Shown piece after piece: positions 37,334-45,603 of a DNA stretch of 64,000 nt; the first letter of the stretch is position 1, and every line of letters begins with the position of its first letter. Both the position numbers and the translations under genes were made by a program. The notes under the pieces are model-generated. The model had not been told where the DNA came from. It ran no database searches and saw nothing but the letters and a program-made list of their open reading frames with translations. The stretch spans positions 310,001 through 374,000 of the forward strand of contig NZ_VTWS01000003.1 in assembly GCF_008727875.1 (NCBI RefSeq), given 5' to 3'. This DNA comes from Larkinella humicola (GTDB lineage Bacteria; Bacteroidota; Bacteroidia; Cytophagales; Spirosomataceae).

Positions 37334-37532
37334 TGTGGTGTTTTCGATTTTTAAGAAGGAGTTTTGTAAAACCTTTTGTGCCAATTACCAGCAGAATCCA
37401 GGACGCGATTAGCACAAAACCGGCAAAATTCAGGAACGAATTAGCCTGATTCAATAAGGCAAACGTTCCGTTCAGAATAAAGAACGTAGCAACCAGCACC
37501 AGCAAATAGCGGGTAATTGATCGAATATCCAT
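37314..37532 (-). CDS. Small two-TM membrane protein upstream of SPFH gene
   Basis: A 72-residue protein with two hydrophobic segments, YLLVLVATFFILNGTFALL and NFAGFVLIASWILLVIG, then a basic C-terminal tail. No family was recognised. The 20-nt overlap with the SPFH gene start, on the same strand, suggests coupled translation and a functional link. Confidence 0.6.
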   Translation of the reverse strand: MDIRSITRYLLVLVATFFILNGTFALLNQANSFLNFAGFVLIASWILLVIGTKGFTKLLLKNRKHHNGNTPS

Positions 37533-37730
37533 TGCACATCAGGTTATGAGTTGAACACGGTTCGGACTTCTACGACCGATTGGGCCGTAATGTACCGATC
37601 GTTCAGATCACCGCGAGAATTGTTATGCAGGATACAGTTTTTGAATTACAAGCGGTTCTTTTTCAGGGTGAGATTCTGATCTATCGCGTTCAAATCCTGA
37701 TGGTTACTGAATGTATGAGCGGAGTAATTT

Positions 37731-38699
37731 CTAATTTTTAACACCTTTGCCACTCTTTTTCACCGTCGACCAGGCGGTTTTTCTCAGTTGAGCGGCAAAA
37801 TCGGTGGGAACCGATTCGGGAACGAATTTCAGGTCGACGGGTGATTCATGGAACAGAAAACCGTACCAGACCAGCGACCCCAAATAACAACCGGCGGCAC
37901 TGGCATGGTGTGAATCAAAACCCAGTTTGTTATCTTTCCAGCTATATCCCACGTGCAAAGAATGGTCCTGATTCGGCAAACTGGGGGCTTGTGGTTTGGC
38001 AAAATCATAACCGGTGTCTTTCCGGTACGCCCACTTGGGGTCTGAACTGATCCGCCAGAAGGCATCACCAACCGGAATGACAGACGCGCCCAGTTCGTGG
38101 GCGATGGTGTGGTAAGCCGCCCGGGATTTCTCCCACATTTCCTTTTCGCTCTGCGCCAGTTTCCCGGCGGCAATTTGCCCGAAACCGTCGGCATCGGAGC
38201 GATAGGCCCAGGTTTGATGAAACACGATTTTGGCCGAAGGCTGCAGCTTTCGAATGTAGTCGACCAGTTTTTTCGCGTAGGGTTGGTAAGTGTCTACGTC
38301 GCCCGACAGCATGGAATATTGTTGCAGCGTCACCACATCCCAGACGCCCTCCGCCAGCAGCATTTTCAGTGACTTGCCGTTGTAGGCTTTTCCTTTCGGA
38401 TCGTCCGGATTAGCCTCGGCGGCTTCCGCAATTTCCCAATGCCGTTGCAGCGAACAACCGCCTAATTCAGCCCGGCCCAGAGTCAGCGCATGGCCACCTT
38501 CTTCGCTCAGTTCCCCCAGGTATTTAGCCGCATTGCCCGAAAAACTGTTCCCGATGAGGAACACATGGAGCGGTTTTCCATTCTTTTTCGAGTCGGAAGA
38601 TGCCGGAGCGCCAGTTTGGGAAACGGCGACCCGACTGACGAAAAGCAGCAGAAAGAATACAAAGGCACGAATCCGGAATACGGCGGTATTGACAAGCAT
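37731..38699 (-). CDS. DUF4886 / SGNH-hydrolase-like secreted protein
   Basis: A 322-residue exported protein; the signal peptide covers about residues 1-27 (FVFFLLLFVSRVAVS). The N-terminal block VFLIGNSFSGN holds the serine of an SGNH/GDSL-type hydrolase fold. A later DSHHASAAGCYLGSLVWYGFLF provides the Asp/His pair, which is the DUF4886 layout. Likely substrates are acylated or glycosylated compounds; none can be named. The start at ATG 38699 is used because it directly precedes the signal peptide. Confidence 0.85.
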   Translation of the reverse strand: MLVNTAVFRIRAFVFFLLLFVSRVAVSQTGAPASSDSKKNGKPLHVFLIGNSFSGNAAKYLGELSEEGGHALTLGRAELGGCSLQRHWEIAEAAEANPDDPKGKAYNGKSLKMLLAEGVWDVVTLQQYSMLSGDVDTYQPYAKKLVDYIRKLQPSAKIVFHQTWAYRSDADGFGQIAAGKLAQSEKEMWEKSRAAYHTIAHELGASVIPVGDAFWRISSDPKWAYRKDTGYDFAKPQAPSLPNQDHSLHVGYSWKDNKLGFDSHHASAAGCYLGSLVWYGFLFHESPVDLKFVPESVPTDFAAQLRKTAWSTVKKSGKGVKN

Positions 38700-38798
38700 A
38701 ACTGACGGATTAAATAACCAAAAGCAAAGGGTCCGGTTCGCTTTACTCTTTTTGTAAACACTTTGCGTTCGGTTTCTCTCCGAAAAGTACCGCAAGAC

Positions 38799-39059
38799 TC
38801 AATCGTTGCAGTGAAACTCTTCGATAGAACCTCTCAGGCTGATGCCTCCGCATTTGCAGGTATAGCGGCCACCCGGGCATTCCAACGTTCTTTCGTCATA
38901 AAATGGGGTAGGACCGCTGTTATCAATCAGCTGGCATCTGCAAGTAACCGTTACAGACGTATTGGGATCGATTTGATGATCGGAACAGGACCAGGGAAAA
39001 ACCAGCAGTAAAAGGAGGCTCAGGTAGCCCAGCCTTCTTTGGGTAAACACTGTTTTCAT
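38799..39059 (-). CDS. Small cysteine-rich lipoprotein, unknown
   Basis: Eighty-six residues starting at ATG 39059 (MKTVFTQRRLGYLSLLLLLVFPWSC). The lipobox points to Cys25 as the lipidated residue. Six further cysteines occur in CRCQL, ECPGG, CKCGG and EFHCND, which suggests a disulfide-rich or metal-binding fold. No family was recognised. It is upstream of the DUF4886 gene on the same strand, with 99 bp between them. Confidence 0.6.
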   Translation of the reverse strand: MKTVFTQRRLGYLSLLLLLVFPWSCSDHQIDPNTSVTVTCRCQLIDNSGPTPFYDERTLECPGGRYTCKCGGISLRGSIEEFHCND

Positions 39060-39259
39060 TGGGAGGAAAAGTTTAGCAGAGAGGTATTTTGACACCAGGT
39101 GCAATGAAAGCCCTTGATCGGGCCAGGCGAAAGGCATACTTACACTGAACTCACTTGCAAATAGTATAAATCTACAATCATTTTGTACTATTTTTTAGTA
39201 AAAGGCAATGGCTTCCAGGCATGAAAGTTCTGCCACAAGCCTTCTACAGCTATCAATCC

Positions 39260-39622
39260 TTATTTTCCGGGGAATAAATACTTGGTTACAATCACAAAAA
39301 ACGCGGTCACGTTAACCGTCGTAGAACCGATCAACGCGATGGTGACGGCCTGCGGAATGTCCAGATAATGAAGCCCTTCGGCGATGATAATTCCCAGAAT
39401 CACGACCAGCCAGAAAACCACCATCCAGAAAATCCATTGGGCGAATTTCTTCCGTTCCTGAATGTCCTGCGCCAGCCCTACCAGACGCGTCCGGCGTTCT
39501 TCCTTGTCATATTGCTCGAACTCGTTTTGGGAAAGTCCGCTGTTAAGCGGGTTCGTCGACGACGATTCGATCAGTTTCCGGAAGTTCTCTTTCGCCTTTT
39601 CGCTGCCTTCATTCTCCGACAT
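39260..39622 (-). CDS. Two-TM membrane protein, putative toxin partner of the Panacea protein
   Basis: A 120-residue protein. The first 60 residues are polar and charged (SEKAKENFRKLIESS, QYDKEERRTRLVGLAQDIQERKK). Two hydrophobic segments follow: WIFWMVVFWLVVILGIIIAEGL and TIALIGSTTVNVTAFFVIVTKYL. It overlaps the Panacea-domain gene by 14 nt. Antitoxins with the Panacea domain neutralise very diverse toxins, some of them membrane proteins, so a membrane-acting toxin is the leading hypothesis. No toxic activity can be read from the sequence itself. Confidence 0.7.
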   Translation of the reverse strand: MSENEGSEKAKENFRKLIESSSTNPLNSGLSQNEFEQYDKEERRTRLVGLAQDIQERKKFAQWIFWMVVFWLVVILGIIIAEGLHYLDIPQAVTIALIGSTTVNVTAFFVIVTKYLFPGK

Positions 39623-40085
39623 CGCGTCTGATAATTTCGGTGAAATAGTCTTTAATCAAGTCGTTATCGATGGGTTCCTGCTCCAGTGTGCCATCCCCGT
39701 TGCGGCTAACCGACAGATACCAGGGTGATCCTTCGACGTGGGTCCAGTTGGAAAGCTGAATGGCGTTGTAATCTTTGGCAATGTCCCAGGCAAAATTGAT
39801 GGAATCCTGCGCCTGCGGATCCAGTTCTTCGTCCCAGTCACTGGTCGGAATTGGGGTTGTAATGGGGTTATTCCCAAACCGTTTGAAGCGGGTATAGACG
39901 TCGGGAATCACGGGGCCATACGACCACGCCTGTACTTTTTCGGCAATCAGCGGTTTTTCGTGCCGGGCCAAATGCAGCCCGTGCGCCATGTAAATGAGCT
40001 TTTGCAGCTTCATCGGCGTCAGGGGACGGCCTTCGGCAACGCCCTTGTTTATGAACTGTCTGGCAATTAGCAATGCCGGGTACAT
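39609..40085 (-). CDS. Panacea-domain (DUF4065/SocA-like) putative antitoxin
   Basis: A 158-residue protein with the DUF4065/Panacea signature: LTPMKLQKLIYMAHGLHLAR, then KVQAWSYGPVIPDVYTRFKRFG, and a C-terminal SNWTHVEGSPWY. Panacea proteins act as antitoxins in PanAT modules, and SocA is a proteolytic adaptor of the same superfamily. I chose the ATG at 40085, where the family's usual N-terminus begins (MYPALLIARQFI). The downstream gene for a two-TM protein overlaps by 14 nt, giving the antitoxin-first order expected of a toxin-antitoxin operon. A weak box (TATCTTTA on the minus strand, 40178-40171) lies upstream. Confidence 0.85.
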   Translation of the reverse strand: MYPALLIARQFINKGVAEGRPLTPMKLQKLIYMAHGLHLARHEKPLIAEKVQAWSYGPVIPDVYTRFKRFGNNPITTPIPTSDWDEELDPQAQDSINFAWDIAKDYNAIQLSNWTHVEGSPWYLSVSRNGDGTLEQEPIDNDLIKDYFTEIIRRDVGE

Positions 40086-40217
40086 AGATTCGTATTTATT
40101 GTTTACCTGGTAACCGGGCTGCCGTTCATTCGATCGGCAAAGCACTCTTCATATGCTGAAAATCAACAAGTAAAGATACAACGAACCGGGTGAATTTCCA
40201 TCCTTTTTTGGGGTGAA

Positions 40218-41447
40218 TCAGTGCGGCTCGTCGTGTTCCAGAATTACTTTTTCCGCCAGTTTCCGCCCCCCTTTCATCTGCCGGGTGAGCGTATACGCAC
40301 GACTCAGATAGGTGACAATATCGGTGCCATCGTCGCTCGGGAAATTCCCGCGCGAATGGTGCAGCGCATTGACAAACAGAACCGCCGTTACCTGATTGGG
40401 AAATGTCATCCAGACTGTTCGGACGCCCTGGTATTGAGCCAGTTTCAGATACCACCACCCGTCGTGGTACTGGATGGCCCCGCCCGGAATCGTACCGGCA
40501 TAAGTTCCCAGCCGGTGCGTCAGCAGGGTGTCTTTCCACGCGGTGGTCAGCACGCTCTGGTCGGTAGTGGACAGAACCGTGGCAAACAATTTACCGGCTT
40601 CGGTGGGTGTCATATACCAGCCATACGCCCCAATCGTGTTGGTAAAATTTCCCGGGTTCCAGCCCGTTATGCCCGTCTTCAAATAGGAATACGTATAAGT
40701 GGGGTCGCCGGTCGGATGGTTGGCCAGAATGTTGGTGAGACCGACTTTCTCGAACACATTTTTCTGGACGTAATCCATATACCGCTGCTGCGTTTGCAGA
40801 TCGTCGGTGCCATCGTCGCCGGAAAATGAATACCCTAAAATGCCGGGAATCAGGACCCGAAACAAACCGAAATTGGCATTCTGATAACAATAATTCCCCC
40901 GGTTGGCGGTTTTGACGCCCTGCTGCACGAGTTGTTTAAATCCCGACCAGATGTTTTCGGAAAAAGCCCCATTGACGCAATTGTTGCCCAGTCCAATGAT
41001 GCCGCTGCGGTGCGTCATCAAATCCCGAAACGTAATCTGATCGATATTCTCGCCTTTCGGCCAGGACGGCGGCAGATAGGGGGCAATTTTATCGGTGGTT
41101 TTCAGGCCTTTCTCCGCGGCTAGGTGCAGAAAAGCCATCGTCGTGATGGTTTTGCTCATGCTGGCGATGTGCGTTTTGGTATCGAGTGTAAACGCTTTCT
41201 CCCCTTCCGACTCCGTTGTTCGGGACTTCAAGCCGCCACGGCCCGACGCCCGCACTTCACCTTTTTCCAGAATCACAAACCCGTAGCCGATCTGTTTGGT
41301 TTTCAGCGAATCATCGAGGGCTTTTGCAAACGTATCAAACCAAGTCAGGGGTTTGTCCGGCGCAACGTCCTGATCGCCTTTCCGACAACCCGTTACCAGC
41401 ATGCTTAGCAGCACCAACCCGCAGAAACCTTTCATCCGATGTGTCAT
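40218..41447 (-). CDS. Serine hydrolase of class C beta-lactamase/esterase fold, lipoprotein
   Basis: A 409-residue exported protein with lipobox LVTGC. The active-site motifs of the beta-lactamase (PF00144) fold are present: SMSK (SxxK) and YQN (YxN). The region between holds THRSGIIGL, typical of the family's LLTHTSG block. The usual third motif is replaced by a less clear region near the C-terminus. The family covers DD-peptidases, esterases and beta-lactamases, so the substrate is open and resistance should not be assumed. A second ATG four codons in (41435) is an equally good start. Confidence 0.85.
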   Translation of the reverse strand: MTHRMKGFCGLVLLSMLVTGCRKGDQDVAPDKPLTWFDTFAKALDDSLKTKQIGYGFVILEKGEVRASGRGGLKSRTTESEGEKAFTLDTKTHIASMSKTITTMAFLHLAAEKGLKTTDKIAPYLPPSWPKGENIDQITFRDLMTHRSGIIGLGNNCVNGAFSENIWSGFKQLVQQGVKTANRGNYCYQNANFGLFRVLIPGILGYSFSGDDGTDDLQTQQRYMDYVQKNVFEKVGLTNILANHPTGDPTYTYSYLKTGITGWNPGNFTNTIGAYGWYMTPTEAGKLFATVLSTTDQSVLTTAWKDTLLTHRLGTYAGTIPGGAIQYHDGWWYLKLAQYQGVRTVWMTFPNQVTAVLFVNALHHSRGNFPSDDGTDIVTYLSRAYTLTRQMKGGRKLAEKVILEHDEPH

Positions 41448-41540
41448 TCCGGTTCGTAGTCAGATCAATTGTTGAGCAAATCCGGTGTCAAAAATAACAG
41501 CATTGCGCGAACACTTCATTTTCAGAACGGGGTTTCGTGC

Positions 41541-41548
41541 TATCTTTG
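41541..41548 (+). promoter_or_regulatory. Candidate -7 box of coaX
   Basis: TATCTTTG fits the -7 consensus exactly and lies 28 bp before the coaX ATG. The -33 region has no clear TTG. Confidence 0.55.
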
Positions 41549-41576
41549 CAAATTCTACTGAAATACCATACCCTCT

Positions 41577-42395
41577 ATGTTCCTCGCCGTCGACGCAGGC
41601 AATTCCGATACCGTCTTTGGTTTATACGATCAGCAGCAATGGCGACACGTCTGGCGGACGCGTTCGTTGCTCGAAGAACCCATGGCTTTTCACCTCAGTG
41701 ACCGACCCTTTGGCGATGCGGATGCCGTTCCGGCTGAGCGTGACCGGTATGAGCGACTGCTGCGTTTGTGGTTTCTGGAAGCCAATATTCCCCTCCGTGC
41801 GATTCAGTCGATTGTCATTAGCAGTGTGGTACCGGAACTCACCCCCACATTGAAAACCACACTCGCCCGGCTTTTTGGTCTGGAACCGGTGGTGGTTGGC
41901 CCGGCGATCTACCACGCCTTGCCACTCCAGATTCTGCGGCCCTACGCCATCGGAACCGATCTGGTGGCCAACGCGTTAGCGGCTCACTTGCGTTACCAAC
42001 AGAACTGTGTTGTCGTCGATTTCGGAACCGCGCTAACCTTTACAACGGTTTCGGCGGCTGGTCAGATGCTCGGCGTCGCCATTGCACCGGGGCTGAAAAC
42101 CGCCGTGCGTTCGCTGTTTTCCACCACGGCGCAGTTGCCCGAAGTGCCGCTGGTGATGCCCGAATCGGCCCTGGGTACCAGCACCGCCCACGCCATTCAG
42201 GCGGGTGTGGTCCTGGGCTACGAAGGCCTGGTCCGGTCGCTCCTCAACCGCATCCGGGCCGAATTGAACGGCGATTGCATCGCCATCGCCACGGGTGGCA
42301 TGGCCACCGCTATCCCAACTTTAGAAGCTGATTTTGCGGCTATTGTTCCGAATTTAACCCTGGACGGCATTCGGGAAGTGGGCCTGCGGGTTTAG
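41577..42395 (+). CDS. coaX: Type III pantothenate kinase
   Basis: CoaX phosphorylates pantothenate as the first step of coenzyme A synthesis; it is the type III enzyme, unrelated to CoaA. The 272-residue protein shows the ASKHA-fold motifs: AVDAGNSDTVFGL at the N-terminus, PYAIGTDLVANALAA near residue 120-134 with the catalytic Asp, and VVVDFGTALTFTTV near 145. AIATGGMA is in the C-terminal ATP-binding part. Its stop overlaps that of the convergent Arc-like gene by 4 nt (TTAG). Confidence 0.95.
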   Translation: MFLAVDAGNSDTVFGLYDQQQWRHVWRTRSLLEEPMAFHLSDRPFGDADAVPAERDRYERLLRLWFLEANIPLRAIQSIVISSVVPELTPTLKTTLARLFGLEPVVVGPAIYHALPLQILRPYAIGTDLVANALAAHLRYQQNCVVVDFGTALTFTTVSAAGQMLGVAIAPGLKTAVRSLFSTTAQLPEVPLVMPESALGTSTAHAIQAGVVLGYEGLVRSLLNRIRAELNGDCIAIATGGMATAIPTLEADFAAIVPNLTLDGIREVGLRV

Positions 42396-42577
42396 TCCAC
42401 CTCCGGATCGGTGTCGGGATTGGGCTTCGAGCCTTTTTTTCGTTTTTTCAACGCTTCATTGAGGATATACTCGATCTGTCCGTTCACACTGCGAAACTCT
42501 TCCTGCGCCCAGCGCTCGAGTTCCTTCAGCGTTTCGGGATTGATCCGCAACACAAATGCTTTTTTCTCCGCAGCCAT
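42392..42577 (-). CDS. Arc-like ribbon-helix-helix protein
   Basis: A 61-residue basic protein with the pattern of an Arc/MetJ ribbon-helix-helix: a short strand KAFVLRINP, then TLKELERWAQEEFRSVNGQIEYILNEAL, followed by a basic and acidic tail (KKRKKGSKPNPDTDPEVD). Such proteins bind DNA as dimers. It follows the SPFH gene at 42674-43525 on the same strand; the spacer is a 28-bp-stem hairpin. Co-regulation with the SPFH gene is plausible. Confidence 0.85.
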   Translation of the reverse strand: MAAEKKAFVLRINPETLKELERWAQEEFRSVNGQIEYILNEALKKRKKGSKPNPDTDPEVD

Positions 42578-42596
42578 TCTTTAGTGATGAATTAAG

Positions 42597-42665
42597 AGTT
42601 AAGAGTGATGAGTTGGCTGACGCACTTGTTTTCTGCTTGCGTCAGCCAACTCATTACTCTTAACT
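42597..42665. repeat. Long hairpin between SPFH and Arc-like genes
   Basis: Arms at 42597-42624 and 42638-42665 pair over 28 nt with one mismatch; the loop is 13 nt. The apex is TGGCTGACGCA/TGCGTCAGCCA, identical to the hairpin at 3213-3278, whereas the lower stems differ (AGTTAAGAGTGATGAG here). Confidence 0.9.
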
Positions 42666-42673
42666 CATCACTC

Positions 42674-43525
42674 TTAGTTGTAAAGGGTTCCGGCGTTAAC
42701 AACGGGGCTGACGGATTTTTCTCCGCACAAAACCACCAGTAAGTTGCTGACCATGGCGGCTTTCCGCTCCTCATCCAGGTGCACCACCCCTTTTTCAGCC
42801 AGTCGCGCCAGCGCCATTTCAACCATACCGACGGCTCCTTCCACAATCTGCTTCCGGGCCGATACGACCGCCGTAGCCTGCTGGCGTTGCAACATCGCTC
42901 CGGCAATTTCGGGCGCATAAGCCAGGTGGCTAATCCGGGCTTCAAGCACATCGACCCCGGCCCGTTCCAGCCGTTCGTTCAGTTCCCGTTCCAGCAGGAT
43001 GTTGATCTGGCCGGTGCTGTCGCGGAGCGTAACCGGCGCGTCCTCGTCTTCGATGCTGTCGTAGGCACAGGTACTGGCCAGGTGTCGGACAGCCGCTTCC
43101 GACTGAATCTGCACAAACAGTGTGTAATCGTCCACTTCAAACAAGGCTTTGGCGCTGTCGGCTACCTGCCACACGACAACCGCGGCAATTTCGATGGGAT
43201 TTCCCATTTTATCGTTCACCTTCAGCGTTTGGCCGTTCAGGTTGCGGGCGCGCAGGCTGATTTTTTTCTTGCTATACAATGGATTGACCCACCGAAGGCC
43301 GGTTTGTTTCATCGTTCCGGTGTAATCACCAAAAAACGTGGTGACAACGGCTTCTTTCGGATTGATCACGGCGAGTCCGCTCATCAGAACCATGGAAACA
43401 AAGAAGGAAAGACCACCAAGCCAAAACGCGCGTAAAAAAAATCCGTAGGCCGAGACGCCCAGCAGAATTAGGGCTATGAGCAGCAGAACATAGCCGGAAA
43501 GGGAAGTAAGGTTCTTTTCATTCAT
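42674..43525 (-). CDS. SPFH/band 7 domain protein
   Basis: A 283-residue protein with two N-terminal hydrophobic segments (about residues 10-50), then an SPFH domain beginning at [28 protein letters not shown]. The middle contains [20 protein letters not shown], and then [31 protein letters not shown], which is typical of the stomatin/flotillin-like branch. It presumably forms membrane microdomain scaffolds. I chose the ATG at 43525 because it precedes the first hydrophobic segment. An Arc-like gene lies downstream across a hairpin. Confidence 0.9.
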   Translation of the reverse strand: MNEKNLTSLSGYVLLLIALILLGVSAYGFFLRAFWLGGLSFFVSMVLMSGLAVINPKEAVVTTFFGDYTGTMKQTGLRWVNPLYSKKKISLRARNLNGQTLKVNDKMGNPIEIAAVVVWQVADSAKALFEVDDYTLFVQIQSEAAVRHLASTCAYDSIEDEDAPVTLRDSTGQINILLERELNERLERAGVDVLEARISHLAYAPEIAGAMLQRQQATAVVSARKQIVEGAVGMVEMALARLAEKGVVHLDEERKAAMVSNLLVVLCGEKSVSPVVNAGTLYN

Positions 43526-43690
43526 GGCAGTTTGTGATAGTATTTTGATATCACAATAGTAGCAATTATTTTGATTCTCAGCCAACGAATTTCGGATGTG
43601 CGGTAAATTTTTACGGGGAATGCGTTCTGAACCCGGATAAAGTAATCCGTTCGAATCGGTTCAATCCGCTGAATCCGTGTTCCAATCCCC

Positions 43691-43698
43691 TATATTTG
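43691..43698 (+). promoter_or_regulatory. Candidate -7 box of lysS
   Basis: TATATTTG, a full match to TAnnTTTG, lies 21 bp before the lysS ATG. A clear -33 TTG was not found. Confidence 0.5.
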
Positions 43699-43718
43699 CA
43701 AATCTTTTTTATTTCAAG

Positions 43719-45449
43719 ATGATACTGAGCGAACAGGAGATAAACCGGCGCAACAAGCGCGAGGAACTGATGCGGATGGGCATTGACCCGTATCCTGCCG
43801 AATTATTCGAAGTCAACGTCACGGCGGCCGACATCCATAAAAACTACGAACGCAACAAAACCGACTATAAAAGCATTGCCATTGCCGGCCGGTTGATGGG
43901 TTTCCGCATCATGGGTTCGGCTTCCTTCGCGGAGTTGCAGGACGCCACGGGCCGGATACAGTTGTATTTCCGGCGCGACGACCTCTGCCCTGACGAAGAC
44001 AAAACACTCTACAATACGGTTTTCAAGAAACTGCTGGACATTGGTGACATCATCGGCGTGCAAGGGTATGTGTTTACGACCCAAACCGGTGAAATTTCCA
44101 TCCACGTAACGGCGTTCAAACTGCTGACCAAATCGCTGCGTCCTTTGCCGGTAGTAAAAGAAGTCGTTGACGAACAGGGAAATAAGCAGACGTATGACGC
44201 ATTCTCGGACCCGGAACAACGCTACCGGCAGCGGTACGTCGATCTGATTGTGAATCCGGAAGTTCGGAACGCCTTTGTTCAGCGGACGCAACTGGTCAAT
44301 TCGATCCGGACGTTTCTGAGCAACCACGGTTATCTGGAAGTGGAAACGCCGATTCTGCAACCGATTCACGGTGGCGCAGCGGCCCGGCCCTTCCGGACGC
44401 ACCACAATACGCTCGACATGACGCTCTACCTGCGGATTGCCAACGAGCTGTATCTGAAGCGGTTGATCGTGGGTGGGTACGACGGTGTGTTCGAGTTTGC
44501 GAAAGATTTCCGCAACGAAGGCATGAGCCGGTTTCACAACCCGGAGTTCACGCAGGTCGAGTTGTATGTCGCCTACAAAGACTACAACTGGATGATGGAT
44601 CTGATCGAAGAGATGGTCGAGAAGATTGCGCTGGACCTCCACGGAAAAACCGAATTGCCGGTGGGCGACAAACTCATCAATTTCCAGCGCCCCTGGAAGC
44701 GGTTCACCATGTTCGAAGCCATTCAGGAATACACCGGCGTTGATGTGTCGGCGATGGGCGAAGACGAACTGCGGGCTGTGGCCGAAGGCCGGGGCATCAA
44801 AACCGATAGCACGATGGGCAAATCGAAGCTCATCGACGAACTGTTTGGCGAGGCTGTGGAAGGCAATTTGATTCAGCCCACGTTCATCACGGATTACCCG
44901 GTCGAAATGTCGCCCCTGACCAAAAAACACCGGAGCAAACCGGGTCTGGTGGAACGGTTTGAAGCCATTTGCAACGGAAAAGAAATTGCCAACGCCTATT
45001 CGGAGCTGAACGATCCGCTCGACCAGCGCGCCCGGTTTGAGGAGCAACTCGAACTGGCGAAACGCGGTGATGAGGAAGCCATGGCCATGGACGAAGATTT
45101 TCTGCGGGCACTCGAATACGGTATGCCCCCCACGGCGGGCGTCGGTTTGGGCATCGACCGGCTGGCCATGATCATGACCAACCAGCCGTCGATTCAGGAT
45201 GTGCTGTTTTTCCCGCAAATGCGTCCTGAGAAGAAAATTGAGCTGTCGACCGATGCCGATTACGAACTGTTGGGCATTCCGGCAGGCTGGATCCCAGCCT
45301 TGCAGAAGATGGGTTTTCAGCACGTCAGCCAGTTGAATGGTGCCAATGCCAACAAGATTTTCAACGATCTGGGCGGAATGCGGAAGAAACTGAAACTGGA
45401 CGTGACGATGCCAACGCTGGACCAGGTAAAAAGCTGGACGGGTCAGTGA
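43719..45449 (+). CDS. lysS: Lysyl-tRNA synthetase, class II
   Basis: LysRS charges tRNA-Lys. The 576-residue protein has an N-terminal OB-fold anticodon-binding domain (residues about 50-165), then the class II core: motif 1 around YLEVETPILQPI, motif 2 FRNEGMSRFHNPEFTQVELY, and motif 3 GLGIDRLAM near residue 490. After motif 3 it carries an extra C-terminal segment of about 70 residues (GIPAGWIPALQKMGFQHVSQL onward) that the E. coli enzyme lacks. The start at ATG 43719 (MILSEQEINRRNKREEL) agrees with the -7 box 21 bp upstream. Confidence 0.96.
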   Translation: MILSEQEINRRNKREELMRMGIDPYPAELFEVNVTAADIHKNYERNKTDYKSIAIAGRLMGFRIMGSASFAELQDATGRIQLYFRRDDLCPDEDKTLYNTVFKKLLDIGDIIGVQGYVFTTQTGEISIHVTAFKLLTKSLRPLPVVKEVVDEQGNKQTYDAFSDPEQRYRQRYVDLIVNPEVRNAFVQRTQLVNSIRTFLSNHGYLEVETPILQPIHGGAAARPFRTHHNTLDMTLYLRIANELYLKRLIVGGYDGVFEFAKDFRNEGMSRFHNPEFTQVELYVAYKDYNWMMDLIEEMVEKIALDLHGKTELPVGDKLINFQRPWKRFTMFEAIQEYTGVDVSAMGEDELRAVAEGRGIKTDSTMGKSKLIDELFGEAVEGNLIQPTFITDYPVEMSPLTKKHRSKPGLVERFEAICNGKEIANAYSELNDPLDQRARFEEQLELAKRGDEEAMAMDEDFLRALEYGMPPTAGVGLGIDRLAMIMTNQPSIQDVLFFPQMRPEKKIELSTDADYELLGIPAGWIPALQKMGFQHVSQLNGANANKIFNDLGGMRKKLKLDVTMPTLDQVKSWTGQ

Positions 45450-45603
45450 TGGAATCAATAGAAACAAATTCCCGGATCATGCAGAAAAGTTGGCCCGTAA
45501 CGCCTACCCCGAAATAGAACCGCTCATCCGTATTGGACATTTGTCTTGTCATCAAAGAAAGGTACAGCCCTAAGTTTAAGCAAAACTTAACGTCCTTTCT
45601 GCT

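Noticed and set aside
40218-41447. Antibiotic-resistance beta-lactamase
   Set aside because: The SxxK and YxN motifs only show the fold. Most members with this layout are esterases or peptidases, and the third motif is unclear.
43803-45467. A 554-codon open frame antisense to lysS
   Set aside because: lysS has all class II motifs on the plus strand; the antisense frame is a by-product of high GC at third codon positions.
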